Shown here: piece after piece, positions 30,722 through 40,923 of the stretch
How positions within the stretch are numbered: the stretch's first letter is position 1
Layout of the letters: each line of letters begins with the position of its first letter
Assembly: GCF_004796535.1 (NCBI RefSeq)
Contig: NZ_SPHY01000001.1
Span: forward strand, 1-64,000
Origin: Sphingomonas flavalba
GTDB lineage: Bacteria; Pseudomonadota; Alphaproteobacteria; Sphingomonadales; Sphingomonadaceae
Direction of reading: 5' to 3'
Length of the DNA: 64,000 nucleotides
Notes under the pieces: generated by a model
Seen by the model: only the letters and a program-made list of their open reading frames with translations
Databases searched by the model: none
Told to the model about the DNA's origin: nothing
Position numbers and translations under genes: made by a program

Positions 30722-31900
30722 TTATTTCGCCAGCCCCTCCAGCCGGGCGATGCCGATGGCGGCGACGGCCTGTTTCAGCGTGTCGATGCCGGGGGCGTTG
30801 CCTTCCGCCTCGACCATGAAGCGGTCGGCGACGAGGACGCCGTATTTGCCCTCGCGGGATTCGTTGTCCCATTCCTCGGTGGTCATCCGGCCGTCGACGA
30901 TGCCGGTTTTCTCGTAGCCGGTCGCGGTCTGCTTGTTCGACTGGACGTTGAGCGCGGTACCGAGCGAAGCGAGCGCGCCGACGGCGGCGATGTCGGTCAC
31001 TTCCAGCCGGAAATGATCGTCGCCGCGTTCGTAGCGCGCCTCCGCCCGCGAGCCGCCGAGGCCGCCGGCATTGGCGCCGGAGCTTTCGATCTCCGTCCGT
31101 TTCCAGTCGCCGAGCGCGGCGGGGAGCAGGCCCTGCAGCACGTCCGGGGCAACGGCGGTGCGGGGCGTGTCGGCGGCGGCCTCCATCTTGCGGGCGGCCG
31201 CCTCCATCTTGCCGACGTCGACCGTGCCGACGCCGGGGATGGCAAGGGTGCCGCTGACGCTGCCGCCACCGGCGCCGGCGCCGATCAGCGGCGCCGGAGT
31301 CAGCATCCGCCCGACGCTGGTCGCGACCATGCCGACGACGACGAACAGCACGACGGCGGCGATGACGGTGACGACGGTGTAGCCGAGCGCCTTGGCCGCG
31401 GGCGCGCGCATGAGCAGCGGCAGGCCGACATAGAGCAAATAGAGGCTGTAGAGGCCGAGCAGGCCGAGCCAGGCGAGCGCCGGCACGACCTGAAAGATGC
31501 CGGCAAGCCAGCCGGCGGTGGCCGAATAGGCGGCGACCTTCATCGCCTGCACCCGGTTCTTCGTGCCGTCGAAGCTGGGGGCCAGCGCATCGATGATATA
31601 GGCGAGGACGATCGTGCCGACGACCGTGGCGATGTAGCCGGCGATCGCGGTGCCGAGCGCCGCGCCGACGCTGGGCCGGTAGGTGATGCCGAGCAGCGAG
31701 ACGCCGAACACCAGCCCGCCAATCAGCCCGGCGACCGGGCCGATCGCCGCCAGCGGCAGCACCCAGCCCTTGACGATGCCGCCGACGGTCATCGGCTCCG
31801 CATCGATCGCCCGCCATTCTTCCGCCGGCGCCAGCAGCAGGCGCTTGGCCCGGCCGGCGTGGGTGACGGGCTGATCGCCCGGAAACTCTGCGCTCATCAT
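30722..31900 (-). CDS. Yip1-family membrane protein with large soluble C-terminal domain
   Basis: 392 residues. The N-terminal 200 residues contain five hydrophobic segments, starting with the RAKRLLLAPAEEWRAID motif that marks Yip1-like bacterial proteins (DUF1282/Yip1 superfamily). The last 190 residues, after a Gly/Ser/Ala linker, are soluble (GDWKRTEIESSGANAGGLGG, then RYERGDDHFRLEV). Two adjacent ATGs (31900 and 31897) occur; AAGGGGAT upstream favours 31900. The longer frame to 32410 reads antisense over the DUF486 gene. Role unknown; it possibly acts in membrane or lipid trafficking. Confidence 0.75.
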   Translation of the reverse strand: MMSAEFPGDQPVTHAGRAKRLLLAPAEEWRAIDAEPMTVGGIVKGWVLPLAAIGPVAGLIGGLVFGVSLLGITYRPSVGAALGTAIAGYIATVVGTIVLAYIIDALAPSFDGTKNRVQAMKVAAYSATAGWLAGIFQVVPALAWLGLLGLYSLYLLYVGLPLLMRAPAAKALGYTVVTVIAAVVLFVVVGMVATSVGRMLTPAPLIGAGAGGGSVSGTLAIPGVGTVDVGKMEAAARKMEAAADTPRTAVAPDVLQGLLPAALGDWKRTEIESSGANAGGLGGSRAEARYERGDDHFRLEVTDIAAVGALASLGTALNVQSNKQTATGYEKTGIVDGRMTTEEWDNESREGKYGVLVADRFMVEAEGNAPGIDTLKQAVAAIGIARLEGLAK

Positions 31901-31993
31901 CGATCCCCTTGCGCGATGGATGGTGCCGGCAGCATGGCGGCTTTTTTGCCGCCCGGCTAGGACGGGTGCGACATTCCTGCCGGTGAGGCGCCG

Positions 31994-32332
31994 ATGACAC
32001 CGTTGCTGCTGCTGATCGCGTCGAACGTCTTCATGACGATCGCCTGGTACGGGCACCTGAAGTTCAGCCACGCCAATCTGTGGATCGTCATCCTCGTCAG
32101 CTGGGGGATCGCGCTGATCGAATATTGCCTGGCGGTGCCGGCCAACCGCATCGGCTATGCCCAGGGGCTGAGCGGCGGGCAGTTGAAGATCATGCAGGAA
32201 TGCGTGGCGCTGATCGTGTTCGCGGTGTTCGCCCTCGTCGTGCTGAAGGAGCCGCTCGGCTGGCGCTATGTCGGCGCCTTCGTCTGCATCCTTGGCGCGG
32301 CGGCGTTCATGTTCGCCGGGCGGACGGCGTGA
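31994..32332 (+). CDS. DMT / DUF486 family small membrane protein
   Basis: 112 residues, four hydrophobic helices. [14 protein letters not shown] at the start and [19 protein letters not shown] mark the DUF486 family, which is related to small multidrug-resistance transporters. GGTGAGG precedes the ATG. It lies 59 bp before hslV on the same strand and divergent from the Yip1 gene. Confidence 0.85.
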   Translation: MTPLLLLIASNVFMTIAWYGHLKFSHANLWIVILVSWGIALIEYCLAVPANRIGYAQGLSGGQLKIMQECVALIVFAVFALVVLKEPLGWRYVGAFVCILGAAAFMFAGRTA

Positions 32333-32391
32333 TTGCACTCGCCGGCCGGCGACCCAATATGCGCAACACTGAGATGACGAGCGGGACCCGA

Positions 32392-32943
32392 ATGAGCAAC
32401 GAGATGACATGGCACGGCACGACGATCCTGTCGGTGCGGCGTGGCGGCAAGGTGGTCGTCATCGGCGACGGCCAGGTGTCGATGGGCCAGACGGTGATGA
32501 AGCCCAACGCGAAGAAGGTCAGGCGGCTGGGCGACGGATCGGTGATCGGCGGCTTTGCCGGCGCCACCGCCGACGCCTTCACCCTGTTCGAGCGGCTGGA
32601 GGCGAAGCTGGAGCGGCACAGCGGCCAGCTGATGCGCGCCGCCGTCGAGCTGGCCAAGGACTGGCGGACCGACAAATATCTGCGCAACCTGGAAGCGCTG
32701 ATGATCGTCGCGGACAAGGATGTGACGCTGGTCCTGACCGGCAATGGCGACGTGCTGGAGCCGGTGGGCGGGATCGCCGCGATCGGCTCCGGCGGCAATT
32801 TCGCGCTGGCGGCGGCGCGGGCGCTGTCCGATTACGAGCAGGACGCCGAGACGCTGTGCCGCAAGGCGATGCAGGTCGCCGCCGACATCTGCGTCTACAC
32901 CAACGAGAACGTGACGGTGGAAACGCTGGACAGCGCCGTCTGA
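32392..32943 (+). CDS. hslV: ATP-dependent protease subunit HslV
   Basis: 183 residues, a proteasome beta-like peptidase that forms a complex with HslU. The catalytic Thr is in HGTTILSVR, so the enzyme is made with a 9-residue leader (MSNEMTWHG) that must be cut off to expose Thr10; the E. coli enzyme has the Thr directly after Met. [17 protein letters not shown] and [16 protein letters not shown] are family signatures. hslU starts 61 bp downstream, after a small palindromic repeat. Confidence 0.95.
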   Translation: MSNEMTWHGTTILSVRRGGKVVVIGDGQVSMGQTVMKPNAKKVRRLGDGSVIGGFAGATADAFTLFERLEAKLERHSGQLMRAAVELAKDWRTDKYLRNLEALMIVADKDVTLVLTGNGDVLEPVGGIAAIGSGGNFALAAARALSDYEQDAETLCRKAMQVAADICVYTNENVTVETLDSAV

Positions 32944-32964
32944 CCGCCCGGCACCCCACCCCAA

Positions 32965-32986
32965 CCCCTCCCCTGAAGGAGAGGGG
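32965..32986. repeat. Short palindromic repeat between hslV and hslU
   Basis: CCCCTC at 32965-32970 and GAGGGG at 32981-32986 flank a short loop in the sequence CCCCAACCCCTCCCCTGAAG, a form common as a dispersed intergenic repeat in this group of bacteria. It sits inside the hslVU operon and could tune the hslU level. Confidence 0.5.
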
Positions 32987-33004
32987 CTTGCGAATAGAGA
33001 GACC

Positions 33005-34306
33005 ATGAACGATTCCCTGACCCCGAAAGCCATCGTCGCGGCGCTGGACGCGCACATCATCGGCCAGACCGAGGCGAAGCGCGCGGTGGCCGTCGCGCTG
33101 CGTAACCGCTGGCGGCGGCAGCGGCTGTCCGCCGAGCTGCGCGACGAGGTAACGCCGAAGAACATCCTGATGATCGGGCCGACCGGCTGCGGCAAGACCG
33201 AGATCAGCCGGCGGCTGGCAAGGCTGGTCGACGCGCCGTTCGTCAAGGTCGAGGCGACCAAGTTCACCGAGGTCGGCTATGTCGGCCGCGACGTCGAGCA
33301 GATCGCCCGCGACCTGGTGGAGGAAGCGGTGCGGCTGGAGAAGGAGCGCCGCCGTTCCGCCGTCAAGGACAAGGCGGAGGAGGCGGCGATGGGCCGGCTG
33401 CTCGACGCGCTGACCGGCAAGGACGCGAGCGAGGCGACGCGCAGCGCGTTCCGCCAGCGCTTCCGCGACGGCCACCTGGACGAGACCGAGATCGAGATCG
33501 AATTGCAGGCGGCGCCGCAGATGCCGTTCGAGCTGCCCGGCGCCGGCGGCCAGGTCGGCATGATCAACCTTGGCGACATGATGGGCAAGGCGTTCGGCGG
33601 CCAGCAGACCAAGCGGCGCAAGCTGAGCGTGCGCGCGGCGTGGGACAAGCTGGTCGAGGAGGAAGCCGAGAAGCGGCTGGACCAGGACGAGGTCAGCCGC
33701 GTCGCGCTGGCCGACGCCGAGGCCAACGGCATCGTCTTCCTCGACGAGATCGACAAGATCGCGGTTTCCGACGTGCGCGGCGGATCGGTCAGCCGCGAGG
33801 GCGTGCAGCGCGACCTGCTGCCGCTGATCGAGGGCACGACGGTTTCGACCAAATACGGGCCGATGAAGACCGACCATATATTGTTCATCGCCAGCGGCGC
33901 GTTCCATGTGGCGAAGCCGAGCGACCTGCTGCCCGAATTGCAGGGCCGCCTGCCGATCCGCGTCGAGCTGAAGGCGCTGAGCGAGGAGGATTTCGTCCGC
34001 ATCCTGAGCGACACCAAGGCCAGCCTGCCGCAGCAGTACCAGGCGCTGATCGCGACCGAGGGCGTGACCATCACCTACACCGACGACGGCATCCGCGCGA
34101 TCGCCCGCGTCGCCGCCGAGGTGAACGGCCAGGTCGAGAATATCGGCGCCCGCCGGTTGCAGACGGTGATGGAGAAGCTGATCGAGGATGTCAGCTTCCA
34201 CGCCGAGGACCGGGCCGGCGGCACGCTGACCATCGACGCCCCTTATGTCGAGAGCCAGTTGTCCGGCATTGCGCGCAACACCGACCTCAGCCGCTTCATC
34301 CTGTAG
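33005..34306 (+). CDS. hslU: ATP-dependent protease ATPase subunit HslU
   Basis: 433 residues, the AAA+ unfoldase partner of HslV. Walker [10 protein letters not shown] is at 58-66, [10 protein letters not shown] (Walker B) near 245, the intermediate domain spans about 110-230, and sensor-2 [11 protein letters not shown] is near the end. The C-terminal SRFIL is the tail that inserts into HslV. Its last 11 bp overlap the convergent MFS gene. Confidence 0.96.
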   Translation: MNDSLTPKAIVAALDAHIIGQTEAKRAVAVALRNRWRRQRLSAELRDEVTPKNILMIGPTGCGKTEISRRLARLVDAPFVKVEATKFTEVGYVGRDVEQIARDLVEEAVRLEKERRRSAVKDKAEEAAMGRLLDALTGKDASEATRSAFRQRFRDGHLDETEIEIELQAAPQMPFELPGAGGQVGMINLGDMMGKAFGGQQTKRRKLSVRAAWDKLVEEEAEKRLDQDEVSRVALADAEANGIVFLDEIDKIAVSDVRGGSVSREGVQRDLLPLIEGTTVSTKYGPMKTDHILFIASGAFHVAKPSDLLPELQGRLPIRVELKALSEEDFVRILSDTKASLPQQYQALIATEGVTITYTDDGIRAIARVAAEVNGQVENIGARRLQTVMEKLIEDVSFHAEDRAGGTLTIDAPYVESQLSGIARNTDLSRFIL

Positions 34307-35513
34307 CCGGGCGGGCGCGGGCGACGAACAGGCCGAGCAGCGCGCCGCCGAGCAGCACCGCCGCCGCGATCGCGAAGCCAAGCCCCGGCAGCGTGCCGAT
34401 CGACAGGCTGTAGACCCAGCCGAAGAACAGCGGCGAGGCGATGCCGGCGATGCTGGCGATGCTGTTGTTCGCGCCCTGAAGCTGGCCCTGCTCGTTTTCC
34501 GCGACGCGCGCGGTCATCAGGGACTGCAGCGTCGGCATCGCCAGCCCCCAGAGCGCATTGGGTATGAGCGCGGCGGCGAACAGCCAGCCGGTCGGCGCGA
34601 TGCCCATCGCCAGGAGGCCGAGGGCGCCGCCGGCCAGGCCGACGATCATCGTCCGCCGATCCCCCAGCCGGCGGGCGACCGGGCCGACGAGCAGGCCCTG
34701 CACCCCCATGTCGAGCAAGCCGGCGCCGGCGAGCAGCAGCCCGACCTCGAACGCGCCGAGGCCGTAGCGATGGCCGGCGTAGAGCACGTAGATCGCCGAA
34801 AAGACGTGGTGGGCGAAATAGAGCAGGAAATTGATCGCGGCGAGGCCGGTCAGGTCGTGGTGCGAGCGCAGCAGGCGCAGCGCGCCGAGCGGGTTGGCCC
34901 GCGCCCACGAAAAAGCCATCCGCCGTTCGACCGGCAGCGATTCGGGCAGGACGAACAGGCCGTAGAGGAAGGCGCAGGCGGACAGGCCGGCGGCGACCCA
35001 GAACGGCACCCGCGGCCCCCATTCGCCGAGCACCCCGCCGAGCGCCGGGCCGGCGACGAAGCCGGCGGCGAAGGCAGCGCCGACCAGGCCGTAGGCGCGG
35101 GCCCTGCCCTCCGGCGGCGTGATGTCGGCCATATAGGCGAAGACGGCGGTGAAGCTGGACGAGGTGACGCCGCCGATCAGCCGGCCGACCGCCAGCCACC
35201 ACAGATCGGGCGCCAGCGCCATCAGCACCCAGTCGATCGCCAGCCCGACCGTCGAGATCAGAATCACCGGCCGCCGGCCGAAATGATCGGACAGCGCGCC
35301 GATGACCGGCGAGCACAGGAACTGCATGCCCGCCCAGATCGCGATCAGCGCGCCGTTCCAGATCCCGGCCGAGGCGGCCGATCCGGCGAATTCCTCGACC
35401 AGCGCCGGCAGGACGGGGATGATGAGCCCCATCGCCATCACGTCGAGCAGCGCCGTCACCAGGATGAAGGCGATGGCGGGGCGCAGCCGGGCGGGTGAGA
35501 GATGGATCGACAC
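34296..35513 (-). CDS. TetA-like MFS exporter (TCR/Tet family)
   Basis: 405 residues with 12 membrane helices. The major-facilitator signature between helices 2 and 3 is [13 protein letters not shown], and the first helix motif [15 protein letters not shown] and [17 protein letters not shown] fit the TCR/Tet group of drug:proton antiporters. Chromosomal members of this group often have an unknown natural substrate, so resistance cannot be claimed. The 3' end overlaps hslU by 11 bp on the other strand. Confidence 0.88.
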   Translation of the reverse strand: MSIHLSPARLRPAIAFILVTALLDVMAMGLIIPVLPALVEEFAGSAASAGIWNGALIAIWAGMQFLCSPVIGALSDHFGRRPVILISTVGLAIDWVLMALAPDLWWLAVGRLIGGVTSSSFTAVFAYMADITPPEGRARAYGLVGAAFAAGFVAGPALGGVLGEWGPRVPFWVAAGLSACAFLYGLFVLPESLPVERRMAFSWARANPLGALRLLRSHHDLTGLAAINFLLYFAHHVFSAIYVLYAGHRYGLGAFEVGLLLAGAGLLDMGVQGLLVGPVARRLGDRRTMIVGLAGGALGLLAMGIAPTGWLFAAALIPNALWGLAMPTLQSLMTARVAENEQGQLQGANNSIASIAGIASPLFFGWVYSLSIGTLPGLGFAIAAAVLLGGALLGLFVARARPATG

Positions 35514-35664
35514 GGGGAACGGGCCTTTCCGGCGCAGGTCTGGCGGTCGGGCTGCTTAGGGGCTGCGCGGGGTAAAGGGAAGCGGGCGTCGCGGTGGGCG
35601 GGGATTGGCGGAGGCGGGGGTGGATTGCCGCGCCGCTGCGCGGCTCGCAATGACGGGAGACGGT

Positions 35665-35782
35665 GCTCCTGCGCAGGCAGGAGTCCAGGGGGGTTCGGCG
35701 GAGGGGATGTGGGCTCCTGCTCTCGCAGGAGTACAGGGAGCGGACGACGCCTTACGCGCGTGGGCTCCCGCTTTCGCGGGAG
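35665..35782. repeat. Three palindromic units at about 50-bp spacing
   Basis: Units at 35665-35683, 35714-35731 and 35765-35782 each have CTCC(T/C)GC and GC(A/G)GGAG arms around 4-5 bases. They lie in the 288-bp gap between the MFS and pyrG genes, which has no gene. They share the core with the inverted repeat at 21469-21532. A separate unit (ATTGCCGCG...GCTCGCAAT) of the 8350 family lies just before, at 35622-35655. Confidence 0.65.
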
Positions 35783-35801
35783 CGCGGGGAGCGGCGGGGG
35801 G

Positions 35802-37433
35802 CTAGACCAGCCGGGACTGTTTGACCGCGGCGCCGACGAAGCTGGCGAACAGCGGGTGGGGGTCGAACGGCTTGGATTTCAGTTCCGGGTGGAACTGGAC
35901 GCCGACGAACCAGCTATGATCGGGCCGCTCGACGATTTCCGGCAGAGTGCCGTCGGGCGACATGCCGGAGAAGACGAGGCCGCCCTTTTCGAGCGCCTCG
36001 CGGTAATGGACGTTGACTTCGTAGCGGTGGCGGTGGCGCTCGCTGATCTCGTCGGTGCCGTAGATCGCGCGGACGACGCTGTTGCCGGCGAGCGTCGCCG
36101 GGTAGGCGCCGAGCCGCATCGTACCGCCAAGGTCGCCGCCGGCCTCGCGCTTCTGCAAGCCTTCTTCCGACATCCATTCGGTGATCAGCCCGACCACCGG
36201 TTCCGACGTCGGGCCGAATTCCGTCGTCGACGCGTCGGCGATGCCGGCGAGGTTGCGGGCGCCTTCGATGCAGGCCATCTGCATGCCGAGGCAGATGCCG
36301 AAGAACGGCACGTTGTGTTCGCGGGCGAAGCGGACGCTGGCGATCTTGCCTTCCGACCCGCGCTCGCCGAAGCCGCCGGGGACGAGGATGGCGTGCATCG
36401 GCTCAAGCTGGGCGGCGAGCGCGTCCTCATGCTCGAACAGTTCCGCGTCGAGCCAGCGAATGTTGACCTTGACCCGGTGGGCGATGCCGCCGTGGACCAG
36501 CGCCTCGTGCAGCGACTTGTAGGCATCCGGCAGGCCGACATATTTGCCGACGACGCCGATCGTCACCTCCCCTTCCGGGTTGGACAGGCGGCTGACGATT
36601 TCCGTCCAGCGCGACAGGTCCGGGCTGTCATTCGCGGTGATGCCGAACGCGCGCAGCACTTCGCGGTCCAGCCCCTCGGCATGATAGGCCTGCGGCACGG
36701 CGTAGATGCTCGGCGCGTCGAGCGCCGGGATCACCGCTTCCTTGCGGACGTTGCAGAACAGCGCGATCTTGGCGCGCTCGCTGGCCGGCAGCGGCTGTTC
36801 GCAGCGGCAGACCAGCACGTCCGGCTGGATGCCGAGGCTGGTCAGTTCGCGCACGCTGTGCTGGGTCGGCTTGGTCTTCAGCTCGCCGGCGGCGGCGATG
36901 AACGGCACCAGCGTGACATGGACGAACACGCTGTTTTCCCGGCCGATGTCGTTGCGGAGCTGGCGGATCGCCTCGATGAACGGTAGCGATTCGATGTCGC
37001 CGACGGTGCCGCCGATCTCGCACAGCACGAAATCGACATCATCGGTGTCGGCCTGGGCGAAGGCCTTGATCGCGTCGGTGACGTGCGGGATGACCTGCAC
37101 CGTCGCGCCGAGATAGTCGCCGCGCCGCTCGCGCTGGATGATCGTCTGGTAGATGCGGCCGGAGGTGACGTTGTCGCTCTGGCGGCCCGGCACGCCGGTG
37201 AAGCGTTCGTAATGGCCCAGATCGAGGTCGGTCTCCGCGCCGTCGTCGGTCACGTAGACCTCGCCGTGCTGATAGGGGCTCATCGTCCCCGGATCGACGT
37301 TCAGATAGGGATCGAACTTGCGGATGCGGGCGCGATAGCCCCGCGCCTGCAGCAACGCCGCGAGCGATGCCGCCATGAGACCCTTGCCAAGCGAGGAGAC
37401 CACGCCGCCGGTGATAAAAATGAACCGCGCCAT
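35802..37433 (-). CDS. pyrG: CTP synthase
   Basis: 543 residues, full length. The N-terminal ATP/UTP domain has [13 protein letters not shown] and [20 protein letters not shown]. The C-terminal glutaminase has the catalytic Cys in [11 protein letters not shown] and His/Glu in FHPELKSKP. It makes CTP from UTP and glutamine. Downstream of secG on the same strand, in the conserved tpiA-secG-pyrG run. Confidence 0.97.
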   Translation of the reverse strand: MARFIFITGGVVSSLGKGLMAASLAALLQARGYRARIRKFDPYLNVDPGTMSPYQHGEVYVTDDGAETDLDLGHYERFTGVPGRQSDNVTSGRIYQTIIQRERRGDYLGATVQVIPHVTDAIKAFAQADTDDVDFVLCEIGGTVGDIESLPFIEAIRQLRNDIGRENSVFVHVTLVPFIAAAGELKTKPTQHSVRELTSLGIQPDVLVCRCEQPLPASERAKIALFCNVRKEAVIPALDAPSIYAVPQAYHAEGLDREVLRAFGITANDSPDLSRWTEIVSRLSNPEGEVTIGVVGKYVGLPDAYKSLHEALVHGGIAHRVKVNIRWLDAELFEHEDALAAQLEPMHAILVPGGFGERGSEGKIASVRFAREHNVPFFGICLGMQMACIEGARNLAGIADASTTEFGPTSEPVVGLITEWMSEEGLQKREAGGDLGGTMRLGAYPATLAGNSVVRAIYGTDEISERHRHRYEVNVHYREALEKGGLVFSGMSPDGTLPEIVERPDHSWFVGVQFHPELKSKPFDPHPLFASFVGAAVKQSRLV

Positions 37434-37524
37434 GGGAGTTGATGCCTAGCCGCGAACCATACCCGACGACAAGCGGCGTTATCCGTCTTGCGACGAATAA
37501 TTCGCTGCGGCCGGGTGCGGCCGA

Positions 37525-37998
37525 TCAGTTGGTGGAGGTGGGCGAAGCCGCAGGCGTCGGGGTGGCGGCGGCCTTCGGCGCCGGAGTCGCCGCAGCGGCC
37601 GGCGATGCCGCAGGCGTCGGCGCCGCGGCAGGCGCCGGGGCACTGCCGCCGGTCGCCTGCTGGGCGGCGGCGGCGAGCGGATCGTCGACCGGCAGCGGCG
37701 GCGCCTCACCCTGCTGCTGCGCGGCCGGCGCCTGGGCGGCGAGGCTGGTGTCGATTTCCGTCGTCTTGCGCGCATGGGCGGCGACGAAGGCCAGGGTGAT
37801 GCTGAGCAGGATGAAGATCGTCGCCAAGACGGTGGTGGCGCGGGTCAGGAAATCCGCCGCGCCGCGCGCCGACATTAGCCCCGCCGGGCTGCCGCCCCCG
37901 CCCATACCGAGGCCGCCGCCTTCCGATTTCTGCATCAGGATGATGCCGACGAGCGCGGCGGCAATGATGGCCTGGACGACGAGGAGAAAGGTGAACAT
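37525..37998 (-). CDS. secG: Preprotein translocase subunit SecG with long Ala/Pro tail
   Basis: 157 residues. The SecG core is normal: helix 1, QKSEGGGLGMGGGGSPAG, LMSARGAADFLTR and helix 2 (about 53-72). It then continues with some 80 residues almost only of Ala, Pro, Thr and Gln. SecG is usually near 75-110 residues, so the low-complexity tail doubles it; such tails occur in alphaproteobacteria. It is a subunit of the SecYEG channel. Confidence 0.92.
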   Translation of the reverse strand: MFTFLLVVQAIIAAALVGIILMQKSEGGGLGMGGGGSPAGLMSARGAADFLTRATTVLATIFILLSITLAFVAAHARKTTEIDTSLAAQAPAAQQQGEAPPLPVDDPLAAAAQQATGGSAPAPAAAPTPAASPAAAATPAPKAAATPTPAASPTSTN

Positions 37999-38073
37999 GC
38001 GTGCTCTTGCGGATAGGGGAGCGGCGAAAGGCGCCGGATGTGGCGGCCGCCTTAGCGAATTGGCGGCCGTGGT

Positions 38074-38811
38074 TCAACCACGGCTTTCGCCGGCGGCCGC
38101 GATGATCGGCACGAAATCCGCCGCAGTCAGGCTGGCGCCGCCGACCAGCGCGCCGTCGACGTCGGCGACGCCGAGCAGCGCCGCCGCGTTCGACGCCTTG
38201 ACCGACCCGCCGTAGAGGATGCGCACGCCCTGCCCGGCCGCGCCATAGGCGCCGACCAGCGCCGCGCGGATCGCGGCATGGATTTCAGCGACGTCGCCGG
38301 TCGAGGGGGTGCGGCCAGTGCCGATCGCCCAGACCGGCTCATAGGCGACGACCAGCCGGTCGGCCGCCGCCGGTAGCGACCCGGCAAGCTGGGCGGAGAC
38401 GACGGCGACGGCGCGGCCGGCATCGCGCTGCCCCTCCGTTTCGCCGACGCAGACGATCGCGGTCAGCCCGGCGGCGATGGCGGCTTCCGCCTTGGCGCGG
38501 ACCTCCGCATCGGTCTCGTGCTGGTCGGCGCGGCGTTCGCTATGGCCGACGATGACCAGTTCCGCCCCCGCCTCGACCAGCATCGCGGCCGAGACGCAGC
38601 CAGTGTGCGCGCCCGAGGCGGCGGCGTGGACGTCCTGCCCGCCGACCGGCACGCCGCGCCCGGCGGCGCCAGCGATCAGGGTGAAGGGCGGGCACAGCGC
38701 GACGTCGACGCCGGGATGCGCCCGCGCCGCCGCCGCGATCGCATCGACTTCCGCCAGCGCGGCCTTGCTGCCGTTCATCTTCCAGTTGCCAGCAACGAGC
38801 TTCCTCAGCAC
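38074..38811 (-). CDS. tpiA: Triose-phosphate isomerase
   Basis: 245 residues. Catalytic residues are Lys in AGNWKMNG, His in IVGHSERR and Glu in [15 protein letters not shown]. It interconverts dihydroxyacetone phosphate and glyceraldehyde 3-phosphate. I start it at GTG 38811 ([14 protein letters not shown]), because the bases before it form a strong ribosome-binding site; the frame's ATG at 38826 lies just before that site, so it is unlikely to be the true start. It faces ppiD divergently. Confidence 0.95.
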   Translation of the reverse strand: MLRKLVAGNWKMNGSKAALAEVDAIAAAARAHPGVDVALCPPFTLIAGAAGRGVPVGGQDVHAAASGAHTGCVSAAMLVEAGAELVIVGHSERRADQHETDAEVRAKAEAAIAAGLTAIVCVGETEGQRDAGRAVAVVSAQLAGSLPAAADRLVVAYEPVWAIGTGRTPSTGDVAEIHAAIRAALVGAYGAAGQGVRILYGGSVKASNAAALLGVADVDGALVGGASLTAADFVPIIAAAGESRG

Positions 38812-38814
38812 GAT

Positions 38815-38823
38815 CCTTCCTCC
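38815..38823 (-). promoter_or_regulatory. Ribosome-binding site that decides the tpiA start
   Basis: GGAGGAAGG (read on the minus strand) lies 3 bases upstream of GTG 38811. It is inside the longer open frame, which argues for the GTG over ATG 38826. Confidence 0.75.
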
Positions 38824-38979
38824 CATGGTCAGCCGAGCCGCCCCTTTCCCCCGTCCGGCCGGAAAAATGAAGAGGCGACGTGCCCGGCGGCGATATTCGT
38901 CCCCGGCGCTTGATGCCGCCCGGCGCGCCCCCTAAAGCATGGTCCGACTTCCTGATCCAATCGCAGCGACGGATACCGC

Positions 38980-40923
38980 ATGTTCGCATTCTTCCGGGGC
39001 CTGACCAATTCCAAGATCGGCCTGTTCTTCGTCGGCATCTTCGTCGTCGCGATCGCCGTCGGCTTCGCCATGGCCGACATGAGCAGCTACCAGCTCGGCG
39101 ACGGGAGCGGCGGCGGCCGCACCACCCTCGCCAAGGTCGGCAAGCAGAAGATCGACGCGACCGAGTTCGCCCAGCGCATCCAGCGCCAGCTCGACCTGGC
39201 CCGGCGCGACCGGCCGGACATCACCATGCAGCAACTGGTGTCGGCCGGCGGGGTGGAGGACATACTGGCGCAACTGGTCGACAGCGTCGCGCTCAGCGAA
39301 TTCGCCCGCAGCCAGGGCATGCTGGTCAGCCGCAAGCTGGAGGACGGGCAGATCGCCAGCATCCCGCTGTTCCGCGCGTTCAACGGATCGGTCGACCGCG
39401 CCGCGATCGACCAGTTCCTGAACCAGACGCGGATGACCGAGGCGCAGTTCCGCGCCGAACTGTCGCGCGAGGCGATGACCAGCCTGCTGATGACGCCGGC
39501 GTCCGGCGCCGCCCGCGCGCCGTTCGGCCTGGTCACCCCCTATGCGTCGATGCTGCTCGAGGAGCGGGCCGGCAGCCTTGGCTTCGTGCCGGTCAGCGCG
39601 GTCAAAACCGCGGCGCCGACCGACGCCGACATCGCCGCCTATTACCAGCGCAACGCGATGCGCTACACCGTGCCGGAACGCCGCGCGGTGCGCTATGCGA
39701 CGATCGCCCGCGACGCCGCTGCCGGCACGGCGGCGCCGACCGAGGCGGAGATCGCCAAATATTATCAGGACGAGAAGGCCCGCTACACCGCCCGCGAGAC
39801 CCGCAGGCTGAGCCAGGTCATCGTGCCGGACGAGGCGACGGCCAAGGCGATCGCCGCCAAGGCCAGCGCCGGCACCCCTCTCGCCGCCGCCGCCGAGGCC
39901 GCCGGTTTCGCCGCCGCGGTGCTCGACAAGCAGACGCGCGAAGGCTTCACCCCGCAGAGCAACGCCTCGCTCGCCGCCGCCGTATTCTCTTCCCCCGCCG
40001 GCACGGTGGTGCCGCCGGCCAAGTCGGCGATCGGCTGGCATGTCGTGCGGGTCGATGCGATCGAGGCGACGCCGGCGCGCAGCCTCGACCAGGTGCGCGG
40101 TGAAATCGTCGAGGCGCTGAAGACGCAGAAGGCCGATCAGGCGCTGTCCGACATCGTCGCGCGGATCGAGGATTCGGTGGCGGACGGCGCGACGTTCGAC
40201 GAAGCGGTCAAGGCCAACGGGCTGACCGCCAGGACGACGCCGCCGCTGCTGGCGAGCGGCGTCGACCCCGCCGCGCCCGACGCGCCGGTGCCGCCGGAGG
40301 TCGCCGCCGCCGCCAAGGCCGCCTTCGCATCCGAGCAGGGCGACGACCCGACCGTCGAGCAGGCGGTGTCGAACGAGCTGTTCGTCCTCGTCGTGCTCGA
40401 CCGGGTGATCGCCGCCGCGCCGCCGCCGCTGGCCCAGATCCGCGCGCGCGTCACCGCCGATCTCGTCGCCGATCGCGCCATGGAGGCGGCGCGCAAGATC
40501 GCCGACGCCGCCATCGCCAAGGTCAAGGGCGGCAGCACGCTGGCCGAAGCCTTTGCCGGCGCCGGCGCGCCCCTGCCCGCGCCGACCGCGATCGGCAGCC
40601 AGCGGCAGGACATCATGCGCCCCGGCCAGCGGCCGAACCCGGAAATGGCCCTGCTGTTCAGCATGGTGGTGAAAACGGCGAAGGCGCTGGAGGCCCCCGA
40701 CCGCAAGGGCTGGTACGTCGTCTATCTCGACCGGGTTAAGCCGGGCAACGCGACCGGCCGGCCCGACCTGGTGGCGGCGGCGCGGGCGCAGTTCTCGCAG
40801 GTGCTCGGCCAGGAATATGCGCTGCAGTTCGCCGCTGCCGCGCGCGCGGCGGTGGGCGCCACCCACAACACCGCGGTGGTCGAGCGGCTGAAGCGCGAGC
40901 TGGTCGGCGGCACCAACCGGTGA
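38980..40923 (+). CDS. ppiD: Peptidylprolyl isomerase PpiD (SurA-N domain protein)
   Basis: 647 residues. A single membrane anchor is at about 10-32 (LFFVGIFVVAIAVGFAMAD). The SurA-like N-terminal chaperone region is at about 45-190 and the parvulin-type domain at about 250-365 (YTARETRRLSQVIV, IGWHVVRVDAIE). It is a periplasmic folding factor held in the inner membrane near the Sec exit. Its TGA overlaps the GTG of trpE, so the two are coupled, an arrangement common in sphingomonads. Confidence 0.93.
   Translation: MFAFFRGLTNSKIGLFFVGIFVVAIAVGFAMADMSSYQLGDGSGGGRTTLAKVGKQKIDATEFAQRIQRQLDLARRDRPDITMQQLVSAGGVEDILAQLVDSVALSEFARSQGMLVSRKLEDGQIASIPLFRAFNGSVDRAAIDQFLNQTRMTEAQFRAELSREAMTSLLMTPASGAARAPFGLVTPYASMLLEERAGSLGFVPVSAVKTAAPTDADIAAYYQRNAMRYTVPERRAVRYATIARDAAAGTAAPTEAEIAKYYQDEKARYTARETRRLSQVIVPDEATAKAIAAKASAGTPLAAAAEAAGFAAAVLDKQTREGFTPQSNASLAAAVFSSPAGTVVPPAKSAIGWHVVRVDAIEATPARSLDQVRGEIVEALKTQKADQALSDIVARIEDSVADGATFDEAVKANGLTARTTPPLLASGVDPAAPDAPVPPEVAAAAKAAFASEQGDDPTVEQAVSNELFVLVVLDRVIAAAPPPLAQIRARVTADLVADRAMEAARKIADAAIAKVKGGSTLAEAFAGAGAPLPAPTAIGSQRQDIMRPGQRPNPEMALLFSMVVKTAKALEAPDRKGWYVVYLDRVKPGNATGRPDLVAAARAQFSQVLGQEYALQFAAAARAAVGATHNTAVVERLKRELVGGTNR

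Noticed and set aside
35665-35782. The spaced repeats as a CRISPR array
   Set aside because: Units are palindromic, only three, vary in sequence, and no cas gene is nearby. They match dispersed intergenic repeats found elsewhere in the window.
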